A stretch of DNA of 64,000 bases from Mogibacterium sp. (GTDB lineage: Bacteria; Bacillota; Clostridia; Peptostreptococcales; Anaerovoracaceae), in contig JAFRDH010000007.1 of NCBI GenBank assembly GCA_017403955.1, positions 310,001-374,000 of the forward strand. The letters run 5' to 3'. The notes below the pieces were generated by a model. That model was not told the DNA's origin and ran no database searches. It worked only from the letters and a program-made list of their open reading frames with translations. Positions 33,078-41,994 of this stretch are shown piece by piece (the stretch's first letter is position 1; every line of letters begins with the position of its first letter). The translations under genes were made by a program, and so were the position numbers.

Positions 33078-33398
33078 ATGACAGTTTTCGGAATGATCAT
33101 TTTATTAATACCATACTTTTTTGCCGGAGTGTCACTCCTGATCGCGATCCTCCAGTTCCTGCAGATAGGGATCCCATTCAATACGGCATATATTTTCAGT
33201 TCAAAGATTTGCCGGGAAGCGATGAACAAAAAACCGCTTTTCATGCAGTCCGGAATAGCATTTCTCTTTGTGACCGGCATATTCCTTATGATGGCGTTTG
33301 ATATGCGATATGAAACCGGTATCTTCATGCTGATCCAACTTCTTCTTATTGCCGGACTGATCGCATTCATAGTGATTTCCAACAAGAAACTCAAATGA
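33078..33398 (+). CDS. Small membrane protein of unknown function
   Basis: The 106-residue protein has three predicted membrane segments (residues about 5-28, 55-73 and 80-100) and a short basic tail. It has a good AGGAGA ribosome binding site. I do not recognise the family. Its position 35 bases after the DUF4015 gene suggests co-transcription, and a hairpin terminator follows. Confidence 0.6.
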   Translation: MTVFGMIILLIPYFFAGVSLLIAILQFLQIGIPFNTAYIFSSKICREAMNKKPLFMQSGIAFLFVTGIFLMMAFDMRYETGIFMLIQLLLIAGLIAFIVISNKKLK

Positions 33399-33433
33399 TC
33401 CGCTATGCACCGCATAGCACATGACCGAAATGA

Positions 33434-33467
33434 AAGAGGTGAGCGTTACCGCCCACCTCTTATTTGT
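33434..33467. terminator. Terminator between convergent genes
   Basis: AAGAGGTG (33434-33441) pairs with CACCTCTT (33454-33461); T-rich DNA follows. It separates the small membrane protein gene from the convergent oxidoreductase gene. Confidence 0.65.
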
Positions 33468-33511
33468 TTTGTCAATTGTCTGAACACCTGTCCGTGTCTT
33501 AACAGATCTTA

Positions 33512-35584
33512 TTAGATCTTCATTGCTACGTCCCAAGCGCCCCAGATTACTTCTCTCAGAGCTCCCCACTTGACGCATGTTCCGCATCTGTGGAGGTGCT
33601 TGTTCTTGATGGAAGCGAACTGATCGTTAGGAACGAAACCGATACCGTTTACTACGCAGTCGCATTCTTCCTTCCAGGTCTCGCCTGTCTCAACATTCTT
33701 GATCATGCAGTAGCCATCGCCGATCTCGGTAACAGTGCTGCGCAGATGTACAGGAACGTTCTTGAACGGCAGTGCTTCTCTGAGGAATGAGGAGTTAGCA
33801 AGGCATGTTCCCGGAGCAGTGATGAGGTCGTCCATGAACTCAACGACTACAGGCTTCTTGCCGGCAAGTACTGCGTCATAAGCAGCTTCGCAGGATGAAA
33901 GACCGCCGCCGATGAATACGATCTTGTTGTATTTATCTTTGTTCTCGCCGATAAGGAGATCGGTGAAAGTGATAGCCTTGTCGAATCCCTTGATCGGAAG
34001 TGACTTAGGGAATGTACCGATGGATACAATAACATCATCATAAGCCTTGAGCAGGGAATTGATATCCTTGATCTCGGAGTTCAGTCTTACATCGATATCC
34101 CACTTCTTGAGCTCTCTCTCATACCACTTCATGAGAAGCTTGTCTGCATCCTTGAAGGACATTGCTGCAGCTGTATTGTAGAGACCGAACATCTTGTCGG
34201 ATTTCTCGAATACTACAGGCTTGTGGCCTCTCTTCTTGAGTACAAGAGCTGCCTCGAGTCCGCCGAATCCTGCGCCGACGATAGCTACGTTCTTAGGCTT
34301 GTTGGTAGGAACGATCTTGTACTTGTTGTGCTGCATTGTCTGAGGTGTCAGAGCGCAGCGTGCGAGCTGCAGTGAGTCGAACAGAGGCTGTGTATTAGGA
34401 GTATGTTTCGACTTGGCAAAGTTGAAGCAAGCGTTGTGACATCTGATACATGGCTTGATCTCGTCTTCTCTGTCTTCGAGGATCTTGGTTACCCATTCAG
34501 GGTCAACAAGGTTCTGACGAGCGATACCAAGAGCATCGATCTTGCCTTCTTTGATCTTTTCAGCAGCGAACTTGATATCCATCTTACCTGCGCATACAAC
34601 AGGCTTGTCTGTGAACTGCTTGATGTGAGCAACGTCTTCATAGTTGCAGTTATCAGGCATATAGACAGGTGGATGTGCCCAGTACCATGCATCGTATGTA
34701 CCGTTGTCGCAGTTGAACATATCGTAGCCTGCGTCTGAGAGGTACTTGATAGCCTTCTCGGACTCACTCATATCACGGCCGAATTCTACGAAGTCTTCGC
34801 CAGGCTGTGCGCCCTGGAGCCATCCCTTAGTCTTGGAAACTACTGAGTATCTGAGTGCAACAGGGAAGTCCTGTCCGCATTCTCTCTTGATTGCCTGTAC
34901 GATTTCTACAGGGAATCTGAATCTGTTCTCAAATGAACCGCCGTACTGGTCAGTTCTGTAGTTCATATTAGCAATTGTGAACTGGTCGAGCAGATATCCT
35001 TCATGAACAGCGTGGATCTCAACACCGTCAACACCGGCATCCTTGCACATCTTAGCAGTCTTTGCGAATGCCTCTACCATTTCGTGGATCTCTTCGATAG
35101 TCATTGGTCTTGACTTGATCTCAGGATACCATCTGTTAGGTGTTTCTGATGCGGATGCGCAGCAGTATTCGATATCTACTACCGGCTTGGAAATAGCACC
35201 GAACGGCTTGTTCTGGAGCATCTTTACGAACATGTCATTGATAGCCATAGAACGTCCGAATCCTCCGGCGAGCTGAATGAACAGCTTGGAACCGGTTTTG
35301 TGGAATTCAGGGATCCACTCAGCGAGATCTTTGAACATCTTCTTGTTCTGATAGAGCCATCTTCTTCCCATTGTGTCTCTTACGCACTGCATGCCCGGAA
35401 GTACCAGACCTACGTTCTCCTGCGCACGATTCAGAATGTGGTAAGCTGCTTCCTTGTCGAAGTGACAAGGCTCAAGCCATCCGAAAAGAGAAGTTCCTCC
35501 CATGGAAGTCTGCACGATTCTGTTAGGAATCTCAACGTTGCCGATCTTCCAAGGCGTGAATAGAGGTTCATATTCCTTCTTCAT
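33512..35584 (-). CDS. Old Yellow Enzyme-type NADH:flavin oxidoreductase with NAD(P)/FAD domain
   Basis: ATG 35584 is preceded by AGGAGG at ten bases and opens with MKKEYEPLFTPWKIGNVEIPNR, typical of the family. The 690-residue protein has an FMN-binding TIM barrel (1-370; GVDGVEIHAVHEGYLLDQF with the substrate-binding His), a cluster motif CIRCHNAC plus one more Cys about 20 residues on (4Fe-4S), then a Rossmann FAD/NAD domain (VAIVGAGFGGLEAALVLKKRG) and a second one (KIVFIGGGLSSCEAAYDA). This is the 2,4-dienoyl-CoA reductase, trimethylamine dehydrogenase and BaiH-like layout, used for reducing enoates. The substrate cannot be told. Confidence 0.92.
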   Translation of the reverse strand: MKKEYEPLFTPWKIGNVEIPNRIVQTSMGGTSLFGWLEPCHFDKEAAYHILNRAQENVGLVLPGMQCVRDTMGRRWLYQNKKMFKDLAEWIPEFHKTGSKLFIQLAGGFGRSMAINDMFVKMLQNKPFGAISKPVVDIEYCCASASETPNRWYPEIKSRPMTIEEIHEMVEAFAKTAKMCKDAGVDGVEIHAVHEGYLLDQFTIANMNYRTDQYGGSFENRFRFPVEIVQAIKRECGQDFPVALRYSVVSKTKGWLQGAQPGEDFVEFGRDMSESEKAIKYLSDAGYDMFNCDNGTYDAWYWAHPPVYMPDNCNYEDVAHIKQFTDKPVVCAGKMDIKFAAEKIKEGKIDALGIARQNLVDPEWVTKILEDREDEIKPCIRCHNACFNFAKSKHTPNTQPLFDSLQLARCALTPQTMQHNKYKIVPTNKPKNVAIVGAGFGGLEAALVLKKRGHKPVVFEKSDKMFGLYNTAAAMSFKDADKLLMKWYERELKKWDIDVRLNSEIKDINSLLKAYDDVIVSIGTFPKSLPIKGFDKAITFTDLLIGENKDKYNKIVFIGGGLSSCEAAYDAVLAGKKPVVVEFMDDLITAPGTCLANSSFLREALPFKNVPVHLRSTVTEIGDGYCMIKNVETGETWKEECDCVVNGIGFVPNDQFASIKNKHLHRCGTCVKWGALREVIWGAWDVAMKI

Positions 35585-35915
35585 CCTTCTTAATCCTCCT
35601 AGGTTACATAAGTTAATCGCTATGTGAATGAGCACATAACAAGCGACTATATAATATTGAATTCATTTTATAAAATCAGCAATGTAATAGTCAATCGCAA
35701 TGAGGTGAATGTAAGCAAAAAAACATCAATTTTTTCAAAATATCAGTTACCACGCGGTAATAATCAGCCCGTTGCGGTATCATATAACTGAGCAGGTTCA
35801 AAAGGGGCGGCAGATGCAATGATCAGATAAGAAATACAAATAAGTTATATTCCTGCCCGACTGTATGATACAATTACAGCAATAGAGTAAAATTATAATA
35901 CCGGAGGATCAAAGA
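35585..35915. other. Divergent intergenic region, 331 bases
   Basis: No gene is seen. The region holds the minus-strand promoter of the oxidoreductase, an inverted repeat TATGTG-N6-CACATA (35621-35638) within that gene's leader, and a small inverted repeat TTACC-ACGC-GGTAA (35747-35760). Toward the suf genes there are AT-rich stretches with TACAAT and TATAAT elements but no clear -35 box. Confidence 0.5.
35667..35694 (-). promoter_or_regulatory. Promoter of the Old Yellow Enzyme gene
   Basis: On the minus strand TTGACT (35694-35689) is followed by a 16-base spacer and TATAAA (35672-35667), about 85 bases before the ATG. Confidence 0.55.
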
Positions 35916-36680
35916 ATGCTGGAGCTTAAGAACATCACGTTCGATGTAAATGACGAGGATGGAGCAAAAGAAATAATCAAAGATGTCAGCCTGACGATCC
36001 CTGACAACAAAATGATAGTTGTCACAGGTCCGAACGGCGGAGGAAAATCAACACTTGCAAGAATCATTGCCGGGATAGAGAAGCCTACAAGCGGCAGGAT
36101 CTATTTCAACGGTGAAGACATCACCGATATGAGTATAACAGACAGAGCAAAGAGCGGGATCGGGTTTGCGTTCCAGCAGCCGGTCAAGTTCAAAGGTATC
36201 AGGGTCGTGGACCTTATAAGACTTGCCAAAGGCTCTGAACTGTCAGTCGCAGATGCCTGTACATATCTCTCAGAGGTAGGTCTATGTGCGAGAGAATATA
36301 TAGACCGAGAGGTCAATTCGAGCCTTTCAGGAGGCGAACTTAAGAGAATCGAGATCGCTACAATACTTGCCAAGGCTTCCAAGCTTTCGATTTTTGATGA
36401 GCCTGAGGCAGGTATAGACTTGTGGAGTTTCCAGAACCTTATCCAGGTCTTCGAGAGCATGAGAGATAACATCCATGACAGCTCGATCATGATAATCTCA
36501 CATCAGGAGAGGATCCTTAATATTGCTGACGAAATCGTCGTTATCCGTAACGGCGTTCTCGCTGCACAAGGACCTAAGGATGAAATACTGCCAACGCTTC
36601 TTCATACGGAGTCGGCGGTAGATGGCTATTGCTTCAAGCAGCAGGGCAAAGCCGCAAGAGCTGCTGCAGCAGCAAACTGA
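35916..36680 (+). CDS. sufC: SufC-like ABC ATPase for Fe-S cluster assembly
   Basis: The 254-residue protein is an ABC ATPase of the SufC type: Walker A TGPNGGGKST (residues 38-47), FQQPVKFKGI in the Q-loop, signature SSLSGGELKRIEIA, Walker B LSIFDEPEAGID and switch His ISHQE. SufC powers the SufB scaffold. The gene is followed after 15 bases by a SufB/SufD-type gene, and no SufS, SufU or SufA is near. This two-gene minimal form is known from many anaerobes and archaea. GGAGG precedes the start. The Ala-rich tail is unremarkable. Confidence 0.92.
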   Translation: MLELKNITFDVNDEDGAKEIIKDVSLTIPDNKMIVVTGPNGGGKSTLARIIAGIEKPTSGRIYFNGEDITDMSITDRAKSGIGFAFQQPVKFKGIRVVDLIRLAKGSELSVADACTYLSEVGLCAREYIDREVNSSLSGGELKRIEIATILAKASKLSIFDEPEAGIDLWSFQNLIQVFESMRDNIHDSSIMIISHQERILNIADEIVVIRNGVLAAQGPKDEILPTLLHTESAVDGYCFKQQGKAARAAAAAN

Positions 36681-36695
36681 TGGAGGACCGGATAA

Positions 36696-37628
36696 ATGAG
36701 CGAACTGAAAGTAGATGAAATTCAGAAGAGACTTCTTGCAGAGGTAGCGGATCTCCATGAGATCCCTGTAGGAGCTTTTAACATAAGATCAAACGGAGGC
36801 TCGATCGGAAGAGTTTCCACAGCTAATATCGAAATAACATCCAAAGAAGACGTAAGCGGTATCGATGTGCGGATCAAACCGGGCACCAAGAGAGAAAGCG
36901 TCCATATCCCGGTCGTCATGACGGTCAGCGGACTGACTGAGATCGTATACAACGATTTCTACATAGGTGAAGACTCAGACGTTACGATCGTTGCAGGCTG
37001 CGGTATCGATAACTGCGGACCGAAAGACTCAGAGCATGACGGCATCCACAGATTCTTTGTCGGAAAGGGCGCCAGAGTCAAATATGTCGAGAAGCATTAC
37101 GGTTCAGGCGACGGAAAGGGCAAAAGGATACTGAACCCGGGAACTGAAGTCTACATGGAAGAAGACAGCTACATGGAGATGGATATGGTTCAGATCAAAG
37201 GCGTTGATGACACGAATCGTACCAGTGTCGCTGAGCTCGCAAAAGGTGCCAAGCTTGTAGTAAGAGAGCGTCTGATGACACATGGCGAGCAGAATGCCGT
37301 AAGCATTTATAATGTCACATTGAACGGTGAAGGATCCAGCGCTGATGTTGTTTCAAGATCGGTAGCCAGAGACGATTCATATCAGAAGTTCGATGCCAAA
37401 ATCATCGGCAATGCGCCGTGCAGCGGACATACTGAATGCGATTCGATCATTATGGATAATGGCAGGATACTTGCAGTACCGGGTCTTGAAGCCAATAATG
37501 TGGATGCTGAGCTCTTCCACGAGGCAGCTATTGGCAAGATCGCGGGCGACCAGCTGATCAAACTGATGACTCTCGGACTTACGGAAGCAGAGGCAGAAGA
37601 ACAGATAGTTAATGGATTCCTCAAGTAG
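36696..37628 (+). CDS. SufB/SufD-like Fe-S scaffold protein
   Basis: The 310-residue protein has the SufB/SufD beta-helix core. Its end, LFHEAAIGKIAGDQLIKLMTLGL, corresponds to the conserved SufB/SufD helix containing the cluster-related His, and CSGHTECDSIIMDN precedes it. It is shorter than E. coli SufB (about 495 residues) and lacks most of the N-terminal domain, as expected for the minimal SufBC system. With SufC it should form a SufB2C2-type complex that builds Fe-S clusters in the cytoplasm. The kinase gene that follows has no obvious link. Confidence 0.88.
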   Translation: MSELKVDEIQKRLLAEVADLHEIPVGAFNIRSNGGSIGRVSTANIEITSKEDVSGIDVRIKPGTKRESVHIPVVMTVSGLTEIVYNDFYIGEDSDVTIVAGCGIDNCGPKDSEHDGIHRFFVGKGARVKYVEKHYGSGDGKGKRILNPGTEVYMEEDSYMEMDMVQIKGVDDTNRTSVAELAKGAKLVVRERLMTHGEQNAVSIYNVTLNGEGSSADVVSRSVARDDSYQKFDAKIIGNAPCSGHTECDSIIMDNGRILAVPGLEANNVDAELFHEAAIGKIAGDQLIKLMTLGLTEAEAEEQIVNGFLK

Positions 37629-37653
37629 AAGGGGAACCGGACAGGAGGCTTAA

Positions 37654-39126
37654 ATGGACTCTTTTTATAAAATCACCACACTCGCGGAAGAAAGAGCTTA
37701 TCATAATACCGCGATCCTGATTTATCTCAAAGCGGTAAGGGAAGTTCTCGGGAATGTGAATGTCAGGATCGGTAACTCGCTCAATCAGGGCTATTTTACA
37801 TATATCGAGAAAGGTCTTCCTCTGACGTCGACAGATATCCACAAGATCTGGAACAAGATGGAATCAATTGTCGACAGAGATCTTCCGATCAATACAGAAG
37901 AGGATACTGTTGCCCACGCAAAGGAGAAATGGGAGAAAGTCGGATTCCATGAGAAAGCGCAACTTCTTGAAGGAATGGATCCAGAGGATACCGTTCAGAT
38001 CGTCGAGCTTGACGGATACAGGAACTGTCTCTACAGCAGAGTGCTTCCATCGACAGGTTATATCCAGCTGTTCGAGCTGAGACATTACAGACAGGGACTC
38101 CTCCTGAGACTCCCGAATGTGCTTTCACCTGACTCGCTGCCTTATTACAGGGACGATGACAAACTGTACGATGCTTATGCAGAGAGTAAAAGAATGCGCA
38201 GAGAGACCGGGATCTATTATCTGGCGGACATGAACAAGGTCATACGTGAAGGCAGGACAGAAGAAGTCATCAAAAGGAGTGAAGACCTGCATACAAGCGA
38301 GCTTAATGAGTTTGCCGACACGATAGTCAATAAAGGCAAGAGGATCGTTCTGATCGCAGGTCCGTCATCAAGCGGCAAGACAACTACTGCGAAGAGACTG
38401 TGCAAAGCTATCGCTGAGAGATCGGTAGAGCCTCTCTATCTCGGAACTGACGATTACTATATCAACCGTGACCTCACACCGCTCGGACCGGACGGCAAAC
38501 CGGACTTTGAGAGTTTTGACGCCCTCGATCTGCCTCTTTTCAACAGACAGATGACAGACCTGCTTGCAGGCAAAGATGCTGATATTCCGGAGTATGATTT
38601 TATTTCCGGCAAGAAGATCTTCGGTAAGCGGATAACCTCTCTCGCTCCGGGACAGGTGCTCGTTATCGAAGGTATCCACAGTCTTAACAACACACTTACT
38701 GCAGGAATAGATCCTGACGACAAATATAAGATATACATAAGCCCGCTGACCCAGATGGGTATCGACAGGCATAACAGACTTTCTACCGCGGATACAAGAC
38801 TCCTCAGGAGAATGGTCAGAGATAACCAGTTCAGGGGTTACAGCGCCGAGAAAACGCTTGAACTGTGGTACAAGGTAAGAGCCGGTGAGAGTGTGAATGT
38901 ATTCCCGTACAGCTCTGCTGCAGATGTAGTATTCAATTCGAGTACCGTGTATGAAACCAATCTGCTCAGGAGCTTTGCGGAACCGATCCTGCGCGAGATC
39001 GGAGAAGACAGTGATGTTTATCAGGAAGCGCAGAGGATCCTGTACTTCATCAAATATTTCGAAAGAATCGACACACCTTGGATGGTCCCGCAGGAATCTA
39101 TTCTCAGAGAGTTTATAGGTAAATAG
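37654..39126 (+). CDS. Uridine kinase-like nucleoside kinase with N-terminal extension
   Basis: The 490-residue protein ends in a phosphoribulokinase/uridine kinase domain (residues about 225-440): Walker A IAGPSSSGKTTTAKRL, GTDDYYINRD, and VLVIEGIHSLN. The first 200 residues resemble the second editing-type domain of threonyl-tRNA synthetase (RAYHNTAILIYLKAV, PDSLPYYRDDDKLYDAY), an arrangement common in Clostridia and Bacteroidetes. It should phosphorylate a nucleoside, perhaps uridine, with ATP. The role of the N-terminal part is unknown. A strong terminator follows, closing the suf-kinase unit. Confidence 0.85.
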   Translation: MDSFYKITTLAEERAYHNTAILIYLKAVREVLGNVNVRIGNSLNQGYFTYIEKGLPLTSTDIHKIWNKMESIVDRDLPINTEEDTVAHAKEKWEKVGFHEKAQLLEGMDPEDTVQIVELDGYRNCLYSRVLPSTGYIQLFELRHYRQGLLLRLPNVLSPDSLPYYRDDDKLYDAYAESKRMRRETGIYYLADMNKVIREGRTEEVIKRSEDLHTSELNEFADTIVNKGKRIVLIAGPSSSGKTTTAKRLCKAIAERSVEPLYLGTDDYYINRDLTPLGPDGKPDFESFDALDLPLFNRQMTDLLAGKDADIPEYDFISGKKIFGKRITSLAPGQVLVIEGIHSLNNTLTAGIDPDDKYKIYISPLTQMGIDRHNRLSTADTRLLRRMVRDNQFRGYSAEKTLELWYKVRAGESVNVFPYSSAADVVFNSSTVYETNLLRSFAEPILREIGEDSDVYQEAQRILYFIKYFERIDTPWMVPQESILREFIGK

Positions 39127-39169
39127 TGCAATAAGATAGACAACACCATCTGTTGTGTAGTATTATGAA

Positions 39170-39197
39170 AGGCACCATATATATGGTGCCTTTTTTA
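39170..39197 (+). terminator. Rho-independent terminator after the kinase gene
   Basis: AGGCACCATAT and ATATGGTGCCT (39170-39191) form a perfect palindrome followed by TTTTTT. Confidence 0.9.
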
Positions 39198-39271
39198 TTA
39201 TTTGCTAACAATTATTCATGGCTTTGCAGATAAGCCGCTAATAAACAACAGGCAGAACTGAGGTAAGACTA

Positions 39272-40714
39272 ATGAAGAACATATTTATTGAAGAACGTGA
39301 AATCAAGAAACCAAAACTATATCATGCGCTGATATCGCTTCTCGGTCTTGTGGCGGTAATGGTGATAGGCATCGTGATCTTCGGGGCGGACCCGCATATC
39401 CCGATGTTCATCGGCGTTATCATTGCTTCCATAATGGCTATGGTGCTAGGCTATAAATGGTCAGACATCGAGGGTATGATGATAGACGGAATATCAAAAG
39501 CTATGCAGTCTGTCCTCATCCTCGCTATAGTAGGCATGATGATAGGAGCCTGGCTGCTTTCCGGAACGATCCCGACTATGATTTATTACGGACTCAAGCT
39601 CCTGTCACCTAAGGTATTCCTTATTGCGACTGTCCTGATATGCTCGATCACTTCACTGGCTACAGGTACTTCATGGGGAACGATGGGAACGATGGGGCTT
39701 GCTCTCATCGGTATTGGCGCAGGTCTTGGCATGCCTGTAGGACCGACGGCCGGAGCTGTTATTTCAGGTGCATATTTCGGAGACAAAATGTCGCCGCTGT
39801 CAGATACGACGAACCTCGCTCCCGCTATGGCCGGTACAGATGTATTCACACACGTCAAATATATGCTCAAACCTACACTTATAGCTTATACGATAGCACT
39901 TGTATTCTTCGGAGTTTACGGGTTCACTCATGCGGCTTCGGGAACAGTAGATGACTCACAGGCTGTGATCATTATGGATGGCATTAAAAATTCATTCAAT
40001 GTCAATCCGCTGCTTCTTCTCCCTCCGCTGATCGTAATACTTGCTATTGCGCTCAAGATTCCTGCGATCCCGGGCATCACCCTCGGATTCATTGCTGCAG
40101 CGATTCTGGCGCCTATTTTCCAGCCTGGCGTATCATTCGACAATATCCTCGATGCATCGCTGAACGGATTTGTCTGCGAGACAGAGATCGAATCGCTGAA
40201 CAGCCTGCTTTCATCGGGCGGACTTCTGAGCATGGCTTTCTCGATCCTGATGGTACTGATCGCTATGATGTACGGAGGCATCATGGAAGGTTCCGGGCAG
40301 ATGGAGACGATCATCAACGCGCTTCTCAAGGTCGTCAGAGGCCCTGCTGCACTGATCGGAGCGACAGAGGTAACTGCGTTCTTTGCAAATGCGGTAATGG
40401 CAGAACAGTACATTTCGATCCTGATTCCGGGAAGAATGTTTGCGCCTGCTTACAGAGAAAAGGGTATCCATCCGAAGAGCTTATCCAATGCTCTTGAGTC
40501 AGCAGGAACAGTTACTTCATGCCTCATTCCTTGGAACACATGCGGTGTATTCATTGCCACAACACTGAAGATAACGACTGCTCAGTATGCACCATGGGCT
40601 GTATTCAACTATACAATGCCGCTCATCACATTCCTGCTTGCATTCGCCGGGATCACTGCAACTAAGATGACAGCTGAAGAACAGGCGAAAGCAGATGCCG
40701 GAGAACTTGTGTGA
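39272..40714 (+). CDS. nhaC: NhaC-type Na+/H+ antiporter
   Basis: The 480-residue protein has about 11-12 membrane segments and NhaC motifs: TGTSWGTMGTMGLALIGIG (residues about 130-148), GAYFGDKMSPLSDTTNLAPA (about 167-186) with charged residues in the membrane, and ESAGTVTSCLIPWNTCG near the C-terminus. It should expel Na+ in exchange for protons. In an organism with a Na+-pumping decarboxylase and several Na+ symporters it would help manage the sodium gradient. The start has GAGGTAAG upstream. Confidence 0.92.
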   Translation: MKNIFIEEREIKKPKLYHALISLLGLVAVMVIGIVIFGADPHIPMFIGVIIASIMAMVLGYKWSDIEGMMIDGISKAMQSVLILAIVGMMIGAWLLSGTIPTMIYYGLKLLSPKVFLIATVLICSITSLATGTSWGTMGTMGLALIGIGAGLGMPVGPTAGAVISGAYFGDKMSPLSDTTNLAPAMAGTDVFTHVKYMLKPTLIAYTIALVFFGVYGFTHAASGTVDDSQAVIIMDGIKNSFNVNPLLLLPPLIVILAIALKIPAIPGITLGFIAAAILAPIFQPGVSFDNILDASLNGFVCETEIESLNSLLSSGGLLSMAFSILMVLIAMMYGGIMEGSGQMETIINALLKVVRGPAALIGATEVTAFFANAVMAEQYISILIPGRMFAPAYREKGIHPKSLSNALESAGTVTSCLIPWNTCGVFIATTLKITTAQYAPWAVFNYTMPLITFLLAFAGITATKMTAEEQAKADAGELV

Positions 40715-40739
40715 TCATTTGCACAGAATGGAGGGCGAA

Positions 40740-41192
40740 ATGATTAGAAAGCTGACTGATAAGAGAGGCAAAGGATCAGGCTATGTGATCCTTATTCTGG
40801 TCTTACTGGTAGCCATAGCTATAGCTGCAATGTTCATCAAACTGAACTGGCGGAGATTCAAAGCCGAAGCCAGCTTCGGATTCACGGTAGCTGCTCTTGT
40901 TGTATTCCTGATAGCTATACTGGTACTGGTGATCAGGATCAAGATCAGAAGCGCGCGAAAGGAAAGAGAACGGAAAGAAAAAGAAGAGCAGGAGAGACTT
41001 GAGAGGGAACGCCTCGAGAAAGAAAGACTTGAGAGAGAACGTCTGGAAAGAGTTGCTGCCGGACTTGAAGACCCGGGCGTGGAAGACGGATACCTCGGTG
41101 ACGGCAAATTCCAGCTTTCAGATATCAGGGATGCAGCAGGTAAAGTGGGTGAAAAGATCGATGATTACCTGTCTGCCACTGATGAGGAGTGA
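40740..41192 (+). CDS. Small membrane protein with charged coiled-coil
   Basis: ATG 40740 has GGAGGG just upstream; an earlier ATG in frame overlaps nhaC and is less likely. The 150-residue product has two membrane segments (residues about 13-34 and 44-65), then a highly charged Arg/Glu helix with repeats of LERERLEKE type (about 68-105), and an acidic tail. No family is recognised. It is probably co-transcribed with nhaC (25 bases away) and may be a membrane-associated helper or stress protein. Confidence 0.6.
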   Translation: MIRKLTDKRGKGSGYVILILVLLVAIAIAAMFIKLNWRRFKAEASFGFTVAALVVFLIAILVLVIRIKIRSARKERERKEKEEQERLERERLEKERLERERLERVAAGLEDPGVEDGYLGDGKFQLSDIRDAAGKVGEKIDDYLSATDEE

Positions 41193-41329
41193 CACTCCCC
41201 ATTTCTATGTAAAAAAGGTGGGAAATCCGACTTCTGAGCACCTTCTATATATGGTGTGAAGTGGGGGATACAGCCACAAGACACGAAAAAATGTAAAGAA
41301 TCTTTTACCTATATATTGGGCAAGAAATA

Positions 41330-41367
41330 GCGCCAACCACAACATATAGTGGTTGGCGCCTTTTTTT
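41330..41367 (+). terminator. Rho-independent terminator upstream of the dcw cluster
   Basis: GCGCCAACCAC (41330-41340) pairs perfectly with GTGGTTGGCGC (41349-41359), loop AACATATA, followed by seven or more T. Confidence 0.92.
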
Positions 41368-41443
41368 ACCCATTTTTCTTTTTTGTAAAGACAGCTTTAC
41401 ATAAAAAAGTGGGGGGTGTACACCTCAAAATGAGGTTTTTTAT

Positions 41444-41472
41444 TTGAATAAGGGGTGGATGTGGAGTAAAAT
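41444..41472 (+). promoter_or_regulatory. Promoter of the dcw cluster with MraZ-box-like repeats
   Basis: TTGAAT (41444-41449), a 17-base spacer and TAAAAT (41467-41472). The spacer and flank contain GGTGGAT, GTGGAG and ATGGAG in close repeat, similar in style to the direct repeats that MraZ binds to repress its own operon. Confidence 0.6.
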
Positions 41473-41550
41473 GGAGTTACATTCAATCATGGGAGGGGGA
41501 AGTTGCCCTCTCTGAACACCAAGAACCCATTTTTCAGGATCCGGATACAT

Positions 41551-41979
41551 ATGTTCACAGGCACTTTTCAGAACTCAATAGACAGCAAGAACAGGCTGAT
41601 AATCCCTTCCAAGTACAGGGATATGCTCGGCGGACGCTGCATGCTCACAAGAGGGTTCGACAGATGCCTTTATATCTATTCGATAGAGGATTATGAGGTG
41701 CTGGTGGAGAAGATCAAGAAGCTTCCGCAGTCAGACAGAGATGTACGTAAGTTCATCAGAGAATTCTTCTCTAACACTGAAGATTGCCATCTGGATGCTC
41801 AGGGAAGGATCCTTATTCCGCAGCATCTCAGAGATTACGCTCATATCACTAAGAACCTTGTCACAAAGGGTGCGATGGACAAGATCGAGCTGTGGAGCGC
41901 TGAAGTACTTCAGGATCCTAACGGTGAGAACATGATGGATAACGATGAGTTCGCCAGCAAGCTCTCCGCATTCATATAG
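41551..41979 (+). CDS. mraZ: Transcriptional regulator MraZ
   Basis: The 142-residue protein starts MFTGTFQNSIDSKNRLIIPSK, the standard MraZ opening, and repeats the SpoVT/AbrB-like module near residue 80 (CHLDAQGRILIPQHLRDYA). MraZ forms a ring-shaped oligomer that binds repeats upstream of the dcw operon and represses it. The start by homology is ATG 41551, but TTG 41503 has a much stronger ribosome binding site, so a 16-residue extension (MPSLNTKNPFFRIRIH) is possible. rsmH follows after 15 bases. Confidence 0.93.
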   Translation: MFTGTFQNSIDSKNRLIIPSKYRDMLGGRCMLTRGFDRCLYIYSIEDYEVLVEKIKKLPQSDRDVRKFIREFFSNTEDCHLDAQGRILIPQHLRDYAHITKNLVTKGAMDKIELWSAEVLQDPNGENMMDNDEFASKLSAFI

Positions 41980-41994
41980 AAAACGGAGGCAGTA

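Larger units (their letters stand above)
41193..41550. other. Intergenic region upstream of mraZ, about 358 bases
   Basis: It contains a strong terminator (41330-41367), two GTAAAG/CTTTAC-type inverted elements (41293-41308 and 41385-41400), a small hairpin ACCTCA-AAA-TGAGGT followed by T6 near 41421-41441, several GTGG-rich repeats, and the mraZ promoter. A TTG at 41503 with an excellent GGAGGGGG site opens the mraZ frame 16 codons early. Confidence 0.55.
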
